Assembly (NCBI GenBank): GCA_023248875.1
Contig: JAHFDT010000011.1
Coordinates: 1-35,627, forward strand
Length of the DNA stretch: 35,627 nt
Source: Myxococcales bacterium
Lineage (GTDB): Bacteria > Myxococcota_A > Polyangia > Palsa-1104 > SHYY01
Reading direction: 5' to 3'
Position numbers and translations under genes: made by a program. The stretch's first letter is position 1. Every line of letters starts with the position of its first letter. The notes beneath the pieces are model-generated. The model searched no databases. It saw nothing but the letters and a program-made list of their open reading frames with translations, and was not told where the DNA came from. Below are positions 1 to 9,757 of this stretch, one piece after another.

Positions 1-1205
1 TCCGCGGCCACCGTCGTACCTACATCGGGGCGCTCCCGGGGCGGATCCTGCAGAGCATGAAACGGGCGGGCACCAAGAATCCAGTGATGATGCTCGACGA
101 GGTGGATAAACTCGGGACCGATTTTCGCGGCGATCCTTCATCGGCGCTATTGGAAGTGTTGGACCCGGAGCAGAATCACACCTTTTCCGACCACTACTTG
201 GAGGTGCCGTTCGATCTTTCCGAAGTGATTTTCATCGCTACTGCGAATTGGCTCGAGCCGGTGCCGGCGGCGCTGCGCGATCGGATGGAGATCATCGACC
301 TGCCGGGCTACACACGCGAGGAGAAGTTACACATCGCGCGCGGCCATTTGGTTCCGAAACAGCTCGCGGAACATGGTCTCACCGCGGAGCACGTGTCGAT
401 CTCAGATGCTGCGATCGGCGAGATCATCGACCGCTATACCCGCGAAGCCGGTGTGCGCAACCTCGAGCGAGAGATTGCCTCGGTGGTGCGTGGCGTGGCG
501 GTAAAGGTGGCAGGGGGCGAGTCCTTCGTCTCGACCATTGGGGCCGAGGCGGTCGCGGAGTTCCTGGGGCCGGAGCGGTTCTATCCCGAAGTGGCGGAGC
601 GCACCGAGGAGGTGGGCGTGGCGACGGGGCTGGCGTGGACGCCGGCGGGCGGGGATATTCTCTTTATCGAGGCGACCCAGATGCCCGGCAAAGGCAACGT
701 GACACTGACCGGACAGCTTGGCAATGTCATGAAGGAGTCGGCGCAGGCAGCGCTCGCCTACGTGCGCTCGCGGGCGCGAACCTTTGGTCTGCCCCCGGAT
801 TTTTTCGAAAAAATCGACGTCCATCTGCATGTGCCGGCGGGTGCGATTCCCAAGGATGGGCCGTCGGCGGGGTGTGCCATGCTGATGGCCATGGTTTCGC
901 TGTTTTCCGGGCGGCGGGTGCGCGGCGATGTTGCGATGACCGGCGAGATCACGTTGCGCGGCAGCGTGCTACCCGTGGGAGGCATCAAAGAGAAAGTGCT
1001 CGCGGCCCATCGCGCCGGCATCAAGCGGGCCATTCTGCCCGAACGCAATCGCAAGGACCTGGCCGATATCCCGAGCGAGGTGAAGGAGGATCTCGAGATC
1101 CTGTTTGTCCGTCGCGTGGAGGAGATGATCGAGTTGGCGCTCGAGGTCAAATTGCCACCGACCCTCGACGTGCGGCCGCTTCCCGCACCGGCGCCGTCTG
1201 CATGA
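1..1205 (+). CDS. lon: ATP-dependent protease Lon, C-terminal part (5' end outside window)
   Basis: Lon is a cytoplasmic AAA+ serine protease that unfolds and degrades damaged and regulatory proteins. The reading frame is already open at base 3, upstream of the first ATG at 57, and the residues before that ATG ([13 protein letters not shown]) are conserved Lon AAA+ sequence, so the gene is truncated by the window edge and does not start at 57. Visible parts are the Walker B motif (MLDEVDKL), the sensor/lid region and the complete Lon protease domain. The catalytic dyad is present: Ser in DGPSAG (codon 864-866) and Lys, the second lysine of GGIKEK (codon 993-995), 43 residues apart as in E. 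coli Lon. It ends with a short proline-rich tail. The next gene starts 73 bases downstream on the same strand. Confidence 0.97.
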   Translation, partial: RGHRRTYIGALPGRILQSMKRAGTKNPVMMLDEVDKLGTDFRGDPSSALLEVLDPEQNHTFSDHYLEVPFDLSEVIFIATANWLEPVPAALRDRMEIIDLPGYTREEKLHIARGHLVPKQLAEHGLTAEHVSISDAAIGEIIDRYTREAGVRNLEREIASVVRGVAVKVAGGESFVSTIGAEAVAEFLGPERFYPEVAERTEEVGVATGLAWTPAGGDILFIEATQMPGKGNVTLTGQLGNVMKESAQAALAYVRSRARTFGLPPDFFEKIDVHLHVPAGAIPKDGPSAGCAMLMAMVSLFSGRRVRGDVAMTGEITLRGSVLPVGGIKEKVLAAHRAGIKRAILPERNRKDLADIPSEVKEDLEILFVRRVEEMIELALEVKLPPTLDVRPLPAPAPSA

Positions 1206-1278
1206 TATGGTCAACGGGTGGCTCGACCACCGCAAAATATGCGTCGCGGATCAGCAAGCATGCTAGGGTAAGCACCTC

Positions 1279-2274
1279 ATGCCGGCACCTCAATTTCATC
1301 TGACCTTCGGTGAATCGGTCGCGCACCATCCCGACATTGAACCCGCGGTGCGTCGCGCCGTGGCGAGCGAACCGGTCTATACCCACCTCGGCGCGATTTT
1401 TCACGACCTGCCCTACTACGGAAATATGATCGCCGAGGCGATCCGTTATGGCCTCGAGCGCCCCGCGCTCGACGCGCCGTGGGCCTACCGGATGCACTGC
1501 ATCCGTCCCGATCGCTTTGTCGCCCACTTCATCCGCGCCGCGCGAACGACTCCCGGGCTGACCCGGGAGGAGGGGCTGGCGCTGGTCGGGGGCATCCTCT
1601 CCCACTGCGCGCTCGATTTGACGCTGCATCCACTGGTCAACTACTGCGCTCGGCGTGATACCGCTCTCTACGGCGGCCATGAAACCTATCACCACCGAAT
1701 CGTCGAAAAGTACCACGCGCTCTTTTTCCATCTCGAGCGCTTCGGCGAAGATGTGATCGGCCGGCGCGACTTCTCCCTCAAGACGCGAGTGGTCAAGCGT
1801 GGCTCACTGGTGCGTGCGGATGCGGAGCCGCAGATCGTTGCTTTCATGCACGATGTCTATCGTGGCGCCTACGGCAATGCGCCGACCGCGGGGCAGTGGA
1901 CCGCCTGGGTGCGCAGCTTTCGCCACTTTGGCCTGATGGTGGGCAACGAGATCGCTGCGCGCAATTCCCGCAAGGTGCGACAGAATGAGCTGTTCCGGCA
2001 GCGTTTTTATGTCGGGGACGGCTTTGATTTTCACGACTTTTATGCGCACTCCGAGCGGCGCCTCGCGGAGCTGGTGAATCTCGGTTACCGCTATTTCGAG
2101 GCGGCCGATTTTTCGCCGCCGGCCGAGGCCGAATTTTGCCGCTTCGCGCACATCGATAACCTCGCCGATCCCGATGGCTTGGGGCTGCCGCACCTTCCCG
2201 CGCTGCCGACCGAACTGGTCCGTCCGCGCCGCCGCAGGCCGTTCCAGAAGCCGCCCTTTTCTCGCGCGGCGTAG
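1279..2274 (+). CDS. zinc-dependent phospholipase C-like protein
   Basis: A 331-residue protein resembling the zinc-dependent phospholipase C family, which carries clustered histidines and aspartates for metal binding. Seen directly: HD at residues 42-43, the H-x3-D-x3-H pattern in ILSHCALDLTLHP (H109, D113, H117) and HETYHH at 134-139, spaced as in that family. No signal peptide is evident, so it is probably cytoplasmic, and the substrate is unknown; related proteins in other bacteria are mostly uncharacterised. An AGGG-rich stretch lies about 10 bases before the ATG. The C-terminus is basic and proline-rich. It lies 12 bases before a methyltransferase gene on the same strand, so the two may be co-transcribed. 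The family assignment is by motif resemblance only. Confidence 0.72.
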   Translation: MPAPQFHLTFGESVAHHPDIEPAVRRAVASEPVYTHLGAIFHDLPYYGNMIAEAIRYGLERPALDAPWAYRMHCIRPDRFVAHFIRAARTTPGLTREEGLALVGGILSHCALDLTLHPLVNYCARRDTALYGGHETYHHRIVEKYHALFFHLERFGEDVIGRRDFSLKTRVVKRGSLVRADAEPQIVAFMHDVYRGAYGNAPTAGQWTAWVRSFRHFGLMVGNEIAARNSRKVRQNELFRQRFYVGDGFDFHDFYAHSERRLAELVNLGYRYFEAADFSPPAEAEFCRFAHIDNLADPDGLGLPHLPALPTELVRPRRRRPFQKPPFSRAA

Positions 2275-2286
2275 TACTACCTAGCC

Positions 2287-3063
2287 GTGCCGAAGTTTCA
2301 GGACCACTTTTCAGGCCATGCGACTGCCTACGCGCACTATCGGCCGCACTATCCCGAAGCGCTGTTTCGCGCGCTCCGCACCGCCGCGCCCGAGGGAAAC
2401 GTGGCCTGGGACGTGGGCTGCGGCAACGGCCAAGCCTCGATCGCGCTGGCCAGCCATTTTTCTCGGGTCTTCGCCACCGATGCGAGTCCGCAGCAGATCG
2501 ATCGCGCTGCGCTCCATTCGCGCGTGCGCTATTCGGTCGCTTCGGCGGAGGCGTCGGGACTCGCCGATCATTCGGTCGACGCGATCCTCGTTGCACAGGC
2601 GTTGCACTGGTTCGACTTTGAACGCTTCTATGCCGAGGTGCGGCGCGTCGCGCGGCCCGATGCGGTGATCGCCGCGGTGGTCTATGAGCTCGCCACCATC
2701 ACTCCGGCGATCGATCGGCAGGTGCTGCGCTTCTACCGGGGGGGCATCGGTCCGTTCTGGCCGCCCGATCGGGCTCATATCGAGACCGGGTATCGGAATA
2801 TCCCCTGGCCTTTTTCTGGCGTCGAGCTGCCCCCGCTGACGATGGCCGTGGAGTGGTCGCTGGCCGATCTGATGGGCTATTTGGGAACCTGGTCGGCGGT
2901 GGTGCGCTATCGGCAGGCGACCGGACAGGATCCCCTGCCAGAGTTCGAGCGGGATCTGACGGTGGAGTGGGGGGATCCGCAAAAGAAGCGGACGGTCTCC
3001 TGGCCGCTGGTCACACTGGCGGGGCGGGTCGGCTCTACAGAGCTCGCCGGATCGCATCGGTGA
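2287..3063 (+). CDS. class I SAM-dependent methyltransferase (UbiE/Methyltransf_11 type)
   Basis: A 258-residue Rossmann-fold methyltransferase. Motif I is DVGCGNGQA (residues 42-50), the acidic ribose-binding residue follows in FATDAS, and motif IV-like QALHWFDFERFYAEVRRVARP matches the family that includes yeast trans-aconitate methyltransferase-like proteins. The substrate cannot be deduced. The start is a GTG 12 bases after the preceding stop; the family N-terminus (DHFSGHATAYAHYRP) follows immediately, which supports this start. Family members usually end near a GRV motif; here about ten extra residues follow it and run 29 bases into the 3' end of the convergent isocitrate dehydrogenase gene. 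Such tail-to-tail overlap suggests a compact genome rather than an error. Confidence 0.85.
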   Translation: MPKFQDHFSGHATAYAHYRPHYPEALFRALRTAAPEGNVAWDVGCGNGQASIALASHFSRVFATDASPQQIDRAALHSRVRYSVASAEASGLADHSVDAILVAQALHWFDFERFYAEVRRVARPDAVIAAVVYELATITPAIDRQVLRFYRGGIGPFWPPDRAHIETGYRNIPWPFSGVELPPLTMAVEWSLADLMGYLGTWSAVVRYRQATGQDPLPEFERDLTVEWGDPQKKRTVSWPLVTLAGRVGSTELAGSHR

Positions 3064-4042
3064 AGGTCTGCAGATCCCCCCGGCCGCCGAGATCGGCGGT
3101 GCGGGCCTCCTCGCTGGCGAGGGCGGAGCGCAAGGCCGTACGCACCCGCCGGGCGACGTCACCTTGCCCCACCTGATCCAGAAGCAGCGCCGCGGCGAGC
3201 ACGAGTGCGCTCGGATTGGCCAGTCCTTTGCCGGCGATATCGGGCGCGGTGCCGTGCACGGCTTCGAAGATCGCCACCTCGCGCCCGAGGTTGGCTCCCG
3301 GCGCCAGGCCCAGCCCGCCGATGAGGCCGGCACACAAATCGGACAGGATATCGCCAAACAGATTGGTGGTGACGATCACATCGAAGCGCTCGGGCGCGGT
3401 CACCAGCTTCATCGCGGCGGCATCGACGATGAGATCATCGAAGGCGAGGTCGGGGAACTCCTTGGCGACTTCGCGCCCGACGTCGAGAAACAGGCCATTG
3501 GAGTACTTCAGGATATTGGCCTTGTGGACTAAGGTGACGCGCTTGCGCTGCTCTCGCCGCGCCAACTCGAGTGCGTAGCGCACGATGCGCTCCGAGCCGT
3601 GGCGCGTGATGATGGCGATCGACTCGGCGGCCGAGCGACCGGGACCCACGTAGTGCTCGATCCCGGCGTAGATGTCCTCGGTATTTTCGCGTACCAGCAC
3701 GAGATCGATCCCCTGATAGCGCGAAGGAACCCCGGGATAGTTCTGGATGGGGCGGACATTGGCGTAGAGATCGAAATGCTGCCGCAGGGCTACATTGACC
3801 GAGCGGAAGCCCTGACCGACGGGCGTGCTGAGCGGCCCCTTGAGGGCAAGGCGATTCTTGGTGATCGAATCGATCGTCACTTGGGGCAACGGGTCGCGCA
3901 GCTCCTCGACCGCGCGGACGCCGGCGAGCGCTTCGTCAAACTCGAGCTGCGCGCCCGCCGCGTCCAGAACCTGGATCGTGGCGGCAGCAATCTCGGGGCC
4001 GATCCCATCGCCCCGTAGCAGCGTGACTCGCGTTCGACCCAT
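3035..4042 (-). CDS. isocitrate dehydrogenase, NAD-dependent type
   Basis: A 335-residue beta-decarboxylating dehydrogenase converting isocitrate to 2-oxoglutarate in the TCA cycle. Evidence for isocitrate rather than isopropylmalate is the phosphate-loop-like segment PLSTPVGQGFRSVNVALRQ (about residues 70-88) with the SVNVALR signature. Other family motifs are LVRENTEDIYAGIEH, the catalytic lysine segment VHKANILKYSNGLF, and DAAAMKLV with metal-binding aspartates in NLFGDILSDLCAG. The coenzyme loop reads HGTAPDIAGKGLANP; the Asp-Ile after the proline, instead of the Lys-Tyr of NADP enzymes, indicates NAD. It begins 2 bases after the stop of the proline-rich membrane protein gene (4045-4719), so those two genes are probably one transcript. 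Confidence 0.93.
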   Translation of the reverse strand: MGRTRVTLLRGDGIGPEIAAATIQVLDAAGAQLEFDEALAGVRAVEELRDPLPQVTIDSITKNRLALKGPLSTPVGQGFRSVNVALRQHFDLYANVRPIQNYPGVPSRYQGIDLVLVRENTEDIYAGIEHYVGPGRSAAESIAIITRHGSERIVRYALELARREQRKRVTLVHKANILKYSNGLFLDVGREVAKEFPDLAFDDLIVDAAAMKLVTAPERFDVIVTTNLFGDILSDLCAGLIGGLGLAPGANLGREVAIFEAVHGTAPDIAGKGLANPSALVLAAALLLDQVGQGDVARRVRTALRSALASEEARTADLGGRGDLQTFTDAIRRAL

Positions 4043-4044
4043 GG

Positions 4045-4719
4045 CTACCAGCGAACTGCAAATCCGTGCCCGTGACCCCCGGGCCCGGGGGTGAGGGCAA
4101 AGCGGACTTTGGCACCGGGCGATTCACCGTAGACGCGCACCTGCTTGCTAGTCGTGGCACCGATGATGGCCATGGTGAGGCCGACCGCCTGCATGACGAA
4201 ATCGAACGCGAGGAAGGTCCGGGCGACTGCTTCGCTGGATTCGTTGTAGTAGCCGGGCGCCGTCAGGCTGTTGGGGTTGGTGGAGAGGCCATCGCGCATC
4301 TGCAGAATCGGCCCTATCAGGGGCACCAGCGACTCCCAAGCCGGATTGTGGCCGAGGCCATAGGTGATCGAAACATCGGTGAGCCAGAAGACACCGAACA
4401 GGACGAGGCCTCCGACCATCAGGCCAGTGCGCGGCCTCGTTTCATAGTGCATCGGACGCGGCGCCATGGGCGCGATATAGAGGGGGGGAGCGGGGGGCAC
4501 GACGTAGACCGGTGGAGGCGGAGGCGCGACGTAGACTGGCGGGGGCGCAACGTAGACTGGTGGAGGCGAGAGGTAGACCGGTGGAGGGGGCGGCGTGATG
4601 TAGATTTGCGCCAGCAGGGCGGGATCGGTGTGCAGCGGGGGGGCCTCCAGCGTCACCGTGGAATCAGCGAAGGCGATCCGGGTGGCAAGGACCGATGCAA
4701 GCGCTAACAGACGGGACAT
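4045..4719 (-). CDS. exported proline-rich protein with membrane segments, function unknown
   Basis: A 224-residue protein not recognised as a named family. It starts with a signal peptide ([18 protein letters not shown], likely cleaved after A-F-A). It then has a proline/tyrosine/valine tract at about residues 42-88 built from repeats of the form PPPVYVA, and two predicted membrane helices (roughly 97-118 and 165-187). The C-terminus is glycine-rich. This layout of signal peptide, PPPVY tract and paired helices recurs in cell-envelope proteins of myxobacteria, but no function is assigned. A GAGGAG ribosome site lies 5 bases before the ATG. It immediately precedes the isocitrate dehydrogenase gene and is divergent from the mutase gene, with a 51-base shared promoter gap. 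Confidence 0.8.
   Translation of the reverse strand: MSRLLALASVLATRIAFADSTVTLEAPPLHTDPALLAQIYITPPPPPVYLSPPPVYVAPPPVYVAPPPPPVYVVPPAPPLYIAPMAPRPMHYETRPRTGLMVGGLVLFGVFWLTDVSITYGLGHNPAWESLVPLIGPILQMRDGLSTNPNSLTAPGYYNESSEAVARTFLAFDFVMQAVGLTMAIIGATTSKQVRVYGESPGAKVRFALTPGPGGHGHGFAVRW
4503..4587. repeat. degenerate 16-bp repeats encoding the PPPVYVAP tract
   Basis: Four near-identical 16-base copies, plus-strand core cGTAGACYGGYGGRGG, lie at 4503-4518, 4530-4545, 4551-4566 and 4572-4587, separated by 4-11 bases. They encode the repeated proline/valine/tyrosine units of the exported protein on the minus strand. The unit spacing differs in steps of three bases only in part, so the copies expand the tract unevenly. 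Such coding repeats are prone to slippage and length variation. Confidence 0.75.
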
Positions 4720-4770
4720 GAGGGCTCCTCGGCTAGGCGTCCATCATACCGGAAGCGGGGGCAGTTTGAC

Positions 4771-6414
4771 ATGCCCGCCGAGGAGCGGGATAAACGGCTC
4801 ATGCCGACGGAAAAGCGCGTAGTCAGCCAGCGCCCGAGCGAGGTTACGACCTTGAGCGGGATCCCGCTCAAGAATCACTACGGCCCGGAGGATGTCACCG
4901 GCGGCTACGCGGACCAGTTGGGCGATCCGGGCCAATACCCCTTTACGCGCGGTCCCCACGCGACCATGTACCGTGGCAAGCCCTGGACGATGCGGATGTT
5001 CGCGGGCTTCGGTGCGCCGGAAGATACCAATCGGCGTTTCAAGCTGCTGCTCGAGCATGGCCAGACGGGCCTCTCGACGGCGTTCGATATGCCCACGCTG
5101 ATGGGCTACGATCCCGATTCGCCCCGCTCGCTCGGTGAAGTGGGGCGCGAGGGCGTTTCGGTCGCTTCGATCGAAGACATGATGCGCCTCTTCGATGGGA
5201 TCCCGCTCGCCGAAGTGACCACGTCGATGACCATCAATGCGCCTGCGATCTATCTGCTGGCCTGCTACGTGGTGACGGCGGAGCGGCAGGGCGTCTCGCC
5301 GGCGCAACTGCGCGGCACGCTGCAGAACGATATGCTGAAGGAGTTCATCGCGCAGAAGGAGTGGATTTCGCCAGTTCGCCCGTCGATGCGCATCATCCGC
5401 GACATGCTGGTCTACTGCACGCGCGAGATGGGGCTGTGGAATACGATTTCGGTCTCGGGCTACCACATCCGCGAAGCGGGGGCGACGGCGGTACAAGAGC
5501 TGGCCTTCACGCTGGCCGATGGGATCGGCTATGTACAGCTCGGCATCGAGGCGGGCCTCGATGTCGACGCCTTTGCACCGCGGCTCTCCTTCTTTTTCGA
5601 TGTGCACAACGATTTTTTCGAAGAGATCGCCAAGTTTCGCGCGGCGCGCCGCATGTGGGCGCGGATCATGCGCGATCGGTTTGGCGCCCAGAACCCGCGC
5701 TCCTGGCTCTTGCGCACCCATGCGCAGACGGCCGGTGTTTCGCTGATGGCGCAGCAGCCGATGAACAATGTGGTGCGCACCACCGTGCAGGCGCTGGCGG
5801 CAGTGTTTGGGGGGACGCAGTCGCTGCATACCAATTCCTTCGACGAGACCTATGCGCTACCGACCGAAGCGGCGGCACGGCTGGCGCTACGCACGCAGCA
5901 GGTGATCGCCGAGGAGACCGGGGTGATGGCGGTGGCCGATCCGTTGGGAGGCAGCTACTTCGTCGAAAAACTGACCGATCAGATGGAGGAGGCGGCGATG
6001 GCCTACCTCGAAAAAATCGATCATCTCGGCGGCATCGTACGAGCGGTGGAGGAGGGCTTCCCCCAGCGCGAGATCGCCAATTCGGCCTATGCCTTTCAGC
6101 GCCAGATTGATACCGGTGCGCGCGGCATCGTCGGTGTCAACCGCTATGTGACCGAGGGGGAGGAGCAGATCCCCACGCTCAAGATCGATCTCGAGCCCGA
6201 GCGGGTGCAGTGCGAACGAATCGTCTCCTTGCGTGCGCGGCGCGAGGCCGGGCGGGCGCGGGCAGCGATCGATGCGGTGCGTCGCGCAGCGGCCGGTGAC
6301 GACAACCTCATGGATCCCGTGATCGAGGCGGTACGGGCCGACGTGACCCTCGGCGAAGTATGCGATGTGTTTCGCCAGGTGTTCGGCGAGCACCGCGACC
6401 CGGCCTATTTGTAG
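4771..6414 (+). CDS. acyl-CoA mutase large subunit (methylmalonyl-CoA mutase family)
   Basis: A 547-residue TIM-barrel subunit of an adenosylcobalamin-dependent acyl-CoA mutase. It lacks the C-terminal B12-binding domain of full-length mutases, so it must pair with a separate small cobalamin-binding subunit, which is not in this window. Recognisable motifs are [17 protein letters not shown] (65-81), PSMRI (204-208), [11 protein letters not shown] (229-239, catalytic His 232) and [10 protein letters not shown]. Compared with P. shermanii MutB, Arg207 is kept (R207 here) but Tyr89 is Phe77 and Arg82 is Lys70. In isobutyryl-CoA mutase the corresponding pair is Phe/Gln, so the substrate is uncertain between methylmalonyl-CoA and another branched acyl-CoA. 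An in-frame ATG at 4801 is an alternative start. It converges on the protease gene with a 7-base gap. Confidence 0.92.
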   Translation: MPAEERDKRLMPTEKRVVSQRPSEVTTLSGIPLKNHYGPEDVTGGYADQLGDPGQYPFTRGPHATMYRGKPWTMRMFAGFGAPEDTNRRFKLLLEHGQTGLSTAFDMPTLMGYDPDSPRSLGEVGREGVSVASIEDMMRLFDGIPLAEVTTSMTINAPAIYLLACYVVTAERQGVSPAQLRGTLQNDMLKEFIAQKEWISPVRPSMRIIRDMLVYCTREMGLWNTISVSGYHIREAGATAVQELAFTLADGIGYVQLGIEAGLDVDAFAPRLSFFFDVHNDFFEEIAKFRAARRMWARIMRDRFGAQNPRSWLLRTHAQTAGVSLMAQQPMNNVVRTTVQALAAVFGGTQSLHTNSFDETYALPTEAAARLALRTQQVIAEETGVMAVADPLGGSYFVEKLTDQMEEAAMAYLEKIDHLGGIVRAVEEGFPQREIANSAYAFQRQIDTGARGIVGVNRYVTEGEEQIPTLKIDLEPERVQCERIVSLRARREAGRARAAIDAVRRAAAGDDNLMDPVIEAVRADVTLGEVCDVFRQVFGEHRDPAYL

Positions 6415-6421
6415 GGGACTT

Positions 6422-7855
6422 TTACCGACGGTCGACCTTCGAATTTCGACTATCGCCGGCCGATTTTCGGCGATCGACCGTGACGGAAGGCGCTGGCGCC
6501 GGCACCGGATCGGCAATCGCTTTGGCATAGCTCACCGTCGGTTCACCCGCCTTGGGCCCGAGGCGGTCCGCCAGATCGCTGAGTGCCTGTGCGGCATCGC
6601 GGTCGAGGGCCGCATGGCGATCGCGCGACCGATCGAGTAGGCGCTGCTGGCGCTCGCCCGACTTGGTGGCTCCGTCGAGTGAGCGATAGCGTACGGCCAG
6701 CATCGCGCTCGCTCGCAGACGCGTGCGAATGCGCTGCAGTTGCGTTTGGGCATCGCCGTCGAGTTGGGCGGCGCGCCAACTCTTCAGTCCGCGGCGATTG
6801 CCGAGGTAGATCCGTCCGTGAGGCGTGTCTTCGAGCACCAGGAGGCGCTGGTCCTGCAGCGGAAAGTTGCGGGCATGAACCTCGAATCGGAGCCCCTCGA
6901 GGGTGGGCGTCACCGAGGCGACCAGCGGTCCAAAGGGGAAGAAGGGCGAGCTACCCGCGCTGCGCAGAAGCGCCAGCTCAGAAGGTCCAAACTGTTCGGA
7001 CGTGCCCTCCGCAACCCGCGCTGTGCGCTTGAGGGTGCTTAGGAGGTCGCGCAGCTGGTCGATGCCGACGATGACGTTGAGTGCGCTGCCGTTGACGTAA
7101 CCGGCATGATAGACGCCCACCAGCTCGTATTCGCCGCTCTTACACGACACCGCCAAGACCGGTGAACCCGAGTTGCCCGGCGAGAGCAGCGCGTCGATGA
7201 CAAAATCGACATGGTCCCAGTCGCGCGCGGTGTCGCGGTCGTAGGCATTGACGACCTTGCCCATGTTGGTCGCCGGAAAGGCGCCGAGCGGATAGCCATG
7301 TACGGCCACCACATTGCCAACGTGGAGTTCGCCGCTGTGGCCGACGCGATAGGGGATCAGGGGGAGCGGCGTGCGGGTTTTCAATAGCGCGATATCGAGC
7401 TCGGGATCGCCGACGATCCGGGTGAGCGTTACATCGTTCGCCTCATACTCGTCGCTTTCGTCATCGACGATCCGGAGGGATTCGGCGACCATTTTGCAAC
7501 CGCTCGGCACCTCTTCTACTTTGTGTTCGTCGTCGGTGACCTGCGGCCATGAGGCGACGTGGTCGTTGGTAATGAGCAGTGTGTCGCCGCCGGTTCGTCG
7601 GTAAGCAAAGGCGGTCCCATGCGCCAGGACCGTTTTACGCGCACGCCGGATGGTACCATCCGGGGCGTAGGAGAGGCACTCGTAGGTGGCGGAGGTGCGC
7701 AGGCAGTGGGAGTAGCGGCTTTGGGGATTGCGCTCGAGTTCGCGGACCTGCGGTGCCAGGACATTGAGGTCATCCGCGTAGGTGCCTTGGCACAGCGGAG
7801 CCTGCGCAAGTGCCACGCTGGGCAGCAGAACGGCATAGAGCGCACGTCGCTGCAT
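6422..7855 (-). CDS. secreted trypsin-like (S1) serine protease
   Basis: A 477-residue exported protease. A short signal peptide (MQRRALYAVLLPSVALAQA) precedes a chymotrypsin-fold domain with a complete catalytic triad: His99 in ITNDHVAS, Asp154 in DPELDIALL and Ser229 in SPGNSGSPV. Cysteines at 22, 51, 60, 120 and 238 could form disulfides, consistent with a periplasmic or extracellular location. No PDZ domain follows, which separates it from DegP/HtrA. The C-terminal 200 residues are arginine-rich, partly helical and of unknown role. A GGAGGT ribosome site lies unusually close (3 bases) to the ATG. The gene is divergent from the PAP2 gene, with a 64-base gap once that gene's start is corrected. 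Confidence 0.88.
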   Translation of the reverse strand: MQRRALYAVLLPSVALAQAPLCQGTYADDLNVLAPQVRELERNPQSRYSHCLRTSATYECLSYAPDGTIRRARKTVLAHGTAFAYRRTGGDTLLITNDHVASWPQVTDDEHKVEEVPSGCKMVAESLRIVDDESDEYEANDVTLTRIVGDPELDIALLKTRTPLPLIPYRVGHSGELHVGNVVAVHGYPLGAFPATNMGKVVNAYDRDTARDWDHVDFVIDALLSPGNSGSPVLAVSCKSGEYELVGVYHAGYVNGSALNVIVGIDQLRDLLSTLKRTARVAEGTSEQFGPSELALLRSAGSSPFFPFGPLVASVTPTLEGLRFEVHARNFPLQDQRLLVLEDTPHGRIYLGNRRGLKSWRAAQLDGDAQTQLQRIRTRLRASAMLAVRYRSLDGATKSGERQQRLLDRSRDRHAALDRDAAQALSDLADRLGPKAGEPTVSYAKAIADPVPAPAPSVTVDRRKSAGDSRNSKVDRR

Positions 7856-7919
7856 GAGACCTCCATTATTAAGTCTTGCAGCGATTGCGCCGTTGGCAAG
7901 GCGATCCTACTCTCCCACC

Positions 7920-8690
7920 GTGCGAGCCGTCATTCTTTTGGCGATATCAGCTTCCACCGCGGTGCACGCGCAGCCGCTGCGATTCGACCGCACTACCGAT
8001 GGAGCGGTACTGGCAGCGGCCGGGCTGGCCTGGCTGGGCGGTGAGTGGATGCAGCCCGTGATCGTTCAACCGAGCTGCCAGCCGTGCCGGGCCGGGGGAC
8101 TCAATCTCCTCGATCGCCCCTTTGCGGGTCGGCACGACAGTGCAGCGGACGCGATCTCCTGGGGGCTCGCGGGGGCCCTGCTGGCGCTCCCGCCGATCGT
8201 CGAAGGGATCGAGGTCTCCCGATCGCACCAGGGCAGTTGGCGCGACGATCTCGGGTTCTATCTCGAAGCACTGGCCATCGATGGTGCGATCAATCAGCTG
8301 GTCAAATTGGCGGTCCAACGGCCGCGCCCTTTCGTCTATGGCGAGACGGTGGTCTACTCGTCAGAAAACTACGTCTCTTTCTATTCGGAACACACCTCAC
8401 TGGCCTTCACAGCGGCGGCCAGCTACACAACCCTGTTTGCGCTGCGCCATCCGGGAGAGCGGCGGACGATCGCAGGGGTGGCGATGGCGCTGTTTGCAGC
8501 CGCGAGTGCGACCGCCGTGCTGCGCGTCGCAGCGGGTAAACACTTTCCTACGGATGTGCTGGTAGGAGCGCTGGCGGGAACGGTGGTCGGGGCCGCGGTT
8601 CCGCTGGTGCACCGACGATCGGTGTCGCCGGGGATTGCGGTTGTTCCTGTCGAGGGTGGAGCAATGGCGCTGGTGCAGCTTACGAACTGA
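7920..8690 (+). CDS. PAP2-superfamily membrane phosphatase
   Basis: A 256-residue phosphatidic-acid-phosphatase-type enzyme that removes phosphate from a lipid or isoprenoid phosphate at the membrane. The three signature motifs are present: K-x6-RP (K129 to P137), SEHT at 156-159 in place of the usual SGH, and R202-x5-H208-x3-D212. Several hydrophobic helices surround them. I chose the GTG at 7920 because it gives a clean signal sequence ([17 protein letters not shown], cleavage before Q-P). The longer frame from ATG 7854 would overlap the start codon of the divergent protease gene and adds residues unlike a signal peptide. The 3' end overlaps the 3' end of ruvB by 11 bases. Confidence 0.86.
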   Translation: MRAVILLAISASTAVHAQPLRFDRTTDGAVLAAAGLAWLGGEWMQPVIVQPSCQPCRAGGLNLLDRPFAGRHDSAADAISWGLAGALLALPPIVEGIEVSRSHQGSWRDDLGFYLEALAIDGAINQLVKLAVQRPRPFVYGETVVYSSENYVSFYSEHTSLAFTAAASYTTLFALRHPGERRTIAGVAMALFAAASATAVLRVAAGKHFPTDVLVGALAGTVVGAAVPLVHRRSVSPGIAVVPVEGGAMALVQLTN

Positions 8691-9720
8691 ACAGCGAACC
8701 TTGCGGCCCGCCCTTCGGTGGGATCCCGAGGTGCTCGTGCGCGCGGCGAGTCGCGATGCGGCCGCGCGGGGTACGCTGGAGGAAGCCCTCCTGAAGCAGG
8801 TAGGGCTCGTAGACATCTTCGAGTGTCTCGGCCTCCTCGGAAACGGCTGCGGCGAGCGATTCGATGCCGACTGGACCACCATCGAACTTCTCGATCACGG
8901 CGCGCAGAAGCGCGCGGTCCATGTCGTCGAGCCCGGAGGGATCGACGCCCAGGCGATCGAGCGCCGACGAAGCCAGGGCGAGGGTGATGCGGCCGTCGCT
9001 CTCGACCTCGGCGAAGTCGCGCACCCGGCGCAGCAGGCGATTGGCGATGCGGGGTGTGCCACGGGCGCGCTTGCCGATCTCCACCGCACCCTCCGGCTCG
9101 AGGGGCACACCCAGTCGAGTGGCAGAGCGCACGACGATCTCGGTCAGATCCTCGGGCGTGTAGTAGTCGAGCCGCATCACGATGCCGAAGCGGTCGCGCA
9201 GGGGGGAGGTGAGCAGACCGGTGCGCGTGGTGGCGCCCACCAGGGTAAAGCGCGGCAGATTCATCTGCAGGAGCTGTGCAGCCGGTCCATCTCCGACGGG
9301 GATTTCGATGCGGTAGTCCTCCATTGCAGGATAGAGATACTCCTCGACCACCGGCTGCAGACGGTGGATCTCATCGATAAACAGCACTTCGCGCGGCCCG
9401 AGCTGCGTCAAATAGGAGGCGAGGGCGCCCTTGTGCTCGATCGCAGGCGCGCCGACGCTCCGCAGTGTGACGCCGAGCGCATGCGCGATCACATAGGCGA
9501 GGGTGGTCTTGCCCAGGCCCGGCGGGCCGCAAAACAGCACATGGTCGAGCGCATCGCCGCGTCGTCGCGCCGCTTCGACGAAGATTTTCAAGTTGTCGAC
9601 GAGCTTGCGCTGTCCGACATATTCCTCGAATGTGCGTGGCCGCAGCGCCGCATCCAATTCGATCTCGTTCGGCTGTGACTGGGGCGAGAGGGCGTCCTCT
9701 TCGTGCCGTTTACGCGCCAT
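8680..9720 (-). CDS. ruvB: Holliday junction branch migration DNA helicase RuvB
   Basis: A 346-residue AAA+ motor that forms hexameric rings on DNA and drives Holliday-junction branch migration with RuvA. Visible motifs are [13 protein letters not shown] at the N-terminus, Walker [11 protein letters not shown] (64-73), Walker [11 protein letters not shown] (112-121), sensor GATTRTG, the arginine-finger segment PLRDRFGI and the RuvB C-terminal winged helix ending EHLGIPPKG. The length is normal for the family. It is the last gene of the yebC-ruvC-ruvA-ruvB run, 37 bases after the ruvA stop. Its 3' end overlaps the convergent PAP2 gene by 11 bases. Confidence 0.98.
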   Translation of the reverse strand: MARKRHEEDALSPQSQPNEIELDAALRPRTFEEYVGQRKLVDNLKIFVEAARRRGDALDHVLFCGPPGLGKTTLAYVIAHALGVTLRSVGAPAIEHKGALASYLTQLGPREVLFIDEIHRLQPVVEEYLYPAMEDYRIEIPVGDGPAAQLLQMNLPRFTLVGATTRTGLLTSPLRDRFGIVMRLDYYTPEDLTEIVVRSATRLGVPLEPEGAVEIGKRARGTPRIANRLLRRVRDFAEVESDGRITLALASSALDRLGVDPSGLDDMDRALLRAVIEKFDGGPVGIESLAAAVSEEAETLEDVYEPYLLQEGFLQRTPRGRIATRRAHEHLGIPPKGGPQGSLFSS

Positions 9721-9757
9721 GGGGCGACTTTACCCTGTTTTGACAGTGTGGTGCGGT

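Noticed and set aside
248-1303. Long alternative-frame open reading frame across lon
   Set aside because: It is a GC-driven shadow of the lon coding frame with arginine/glycine-rich composition and no recognisable domain.
7854-7919. Upstream extension of the PAP2 gene to ATG 7854
   Set aside because: It would overlap the start codon of the divergent protease, and the GTG at 7920 begins a clean signal peptide.
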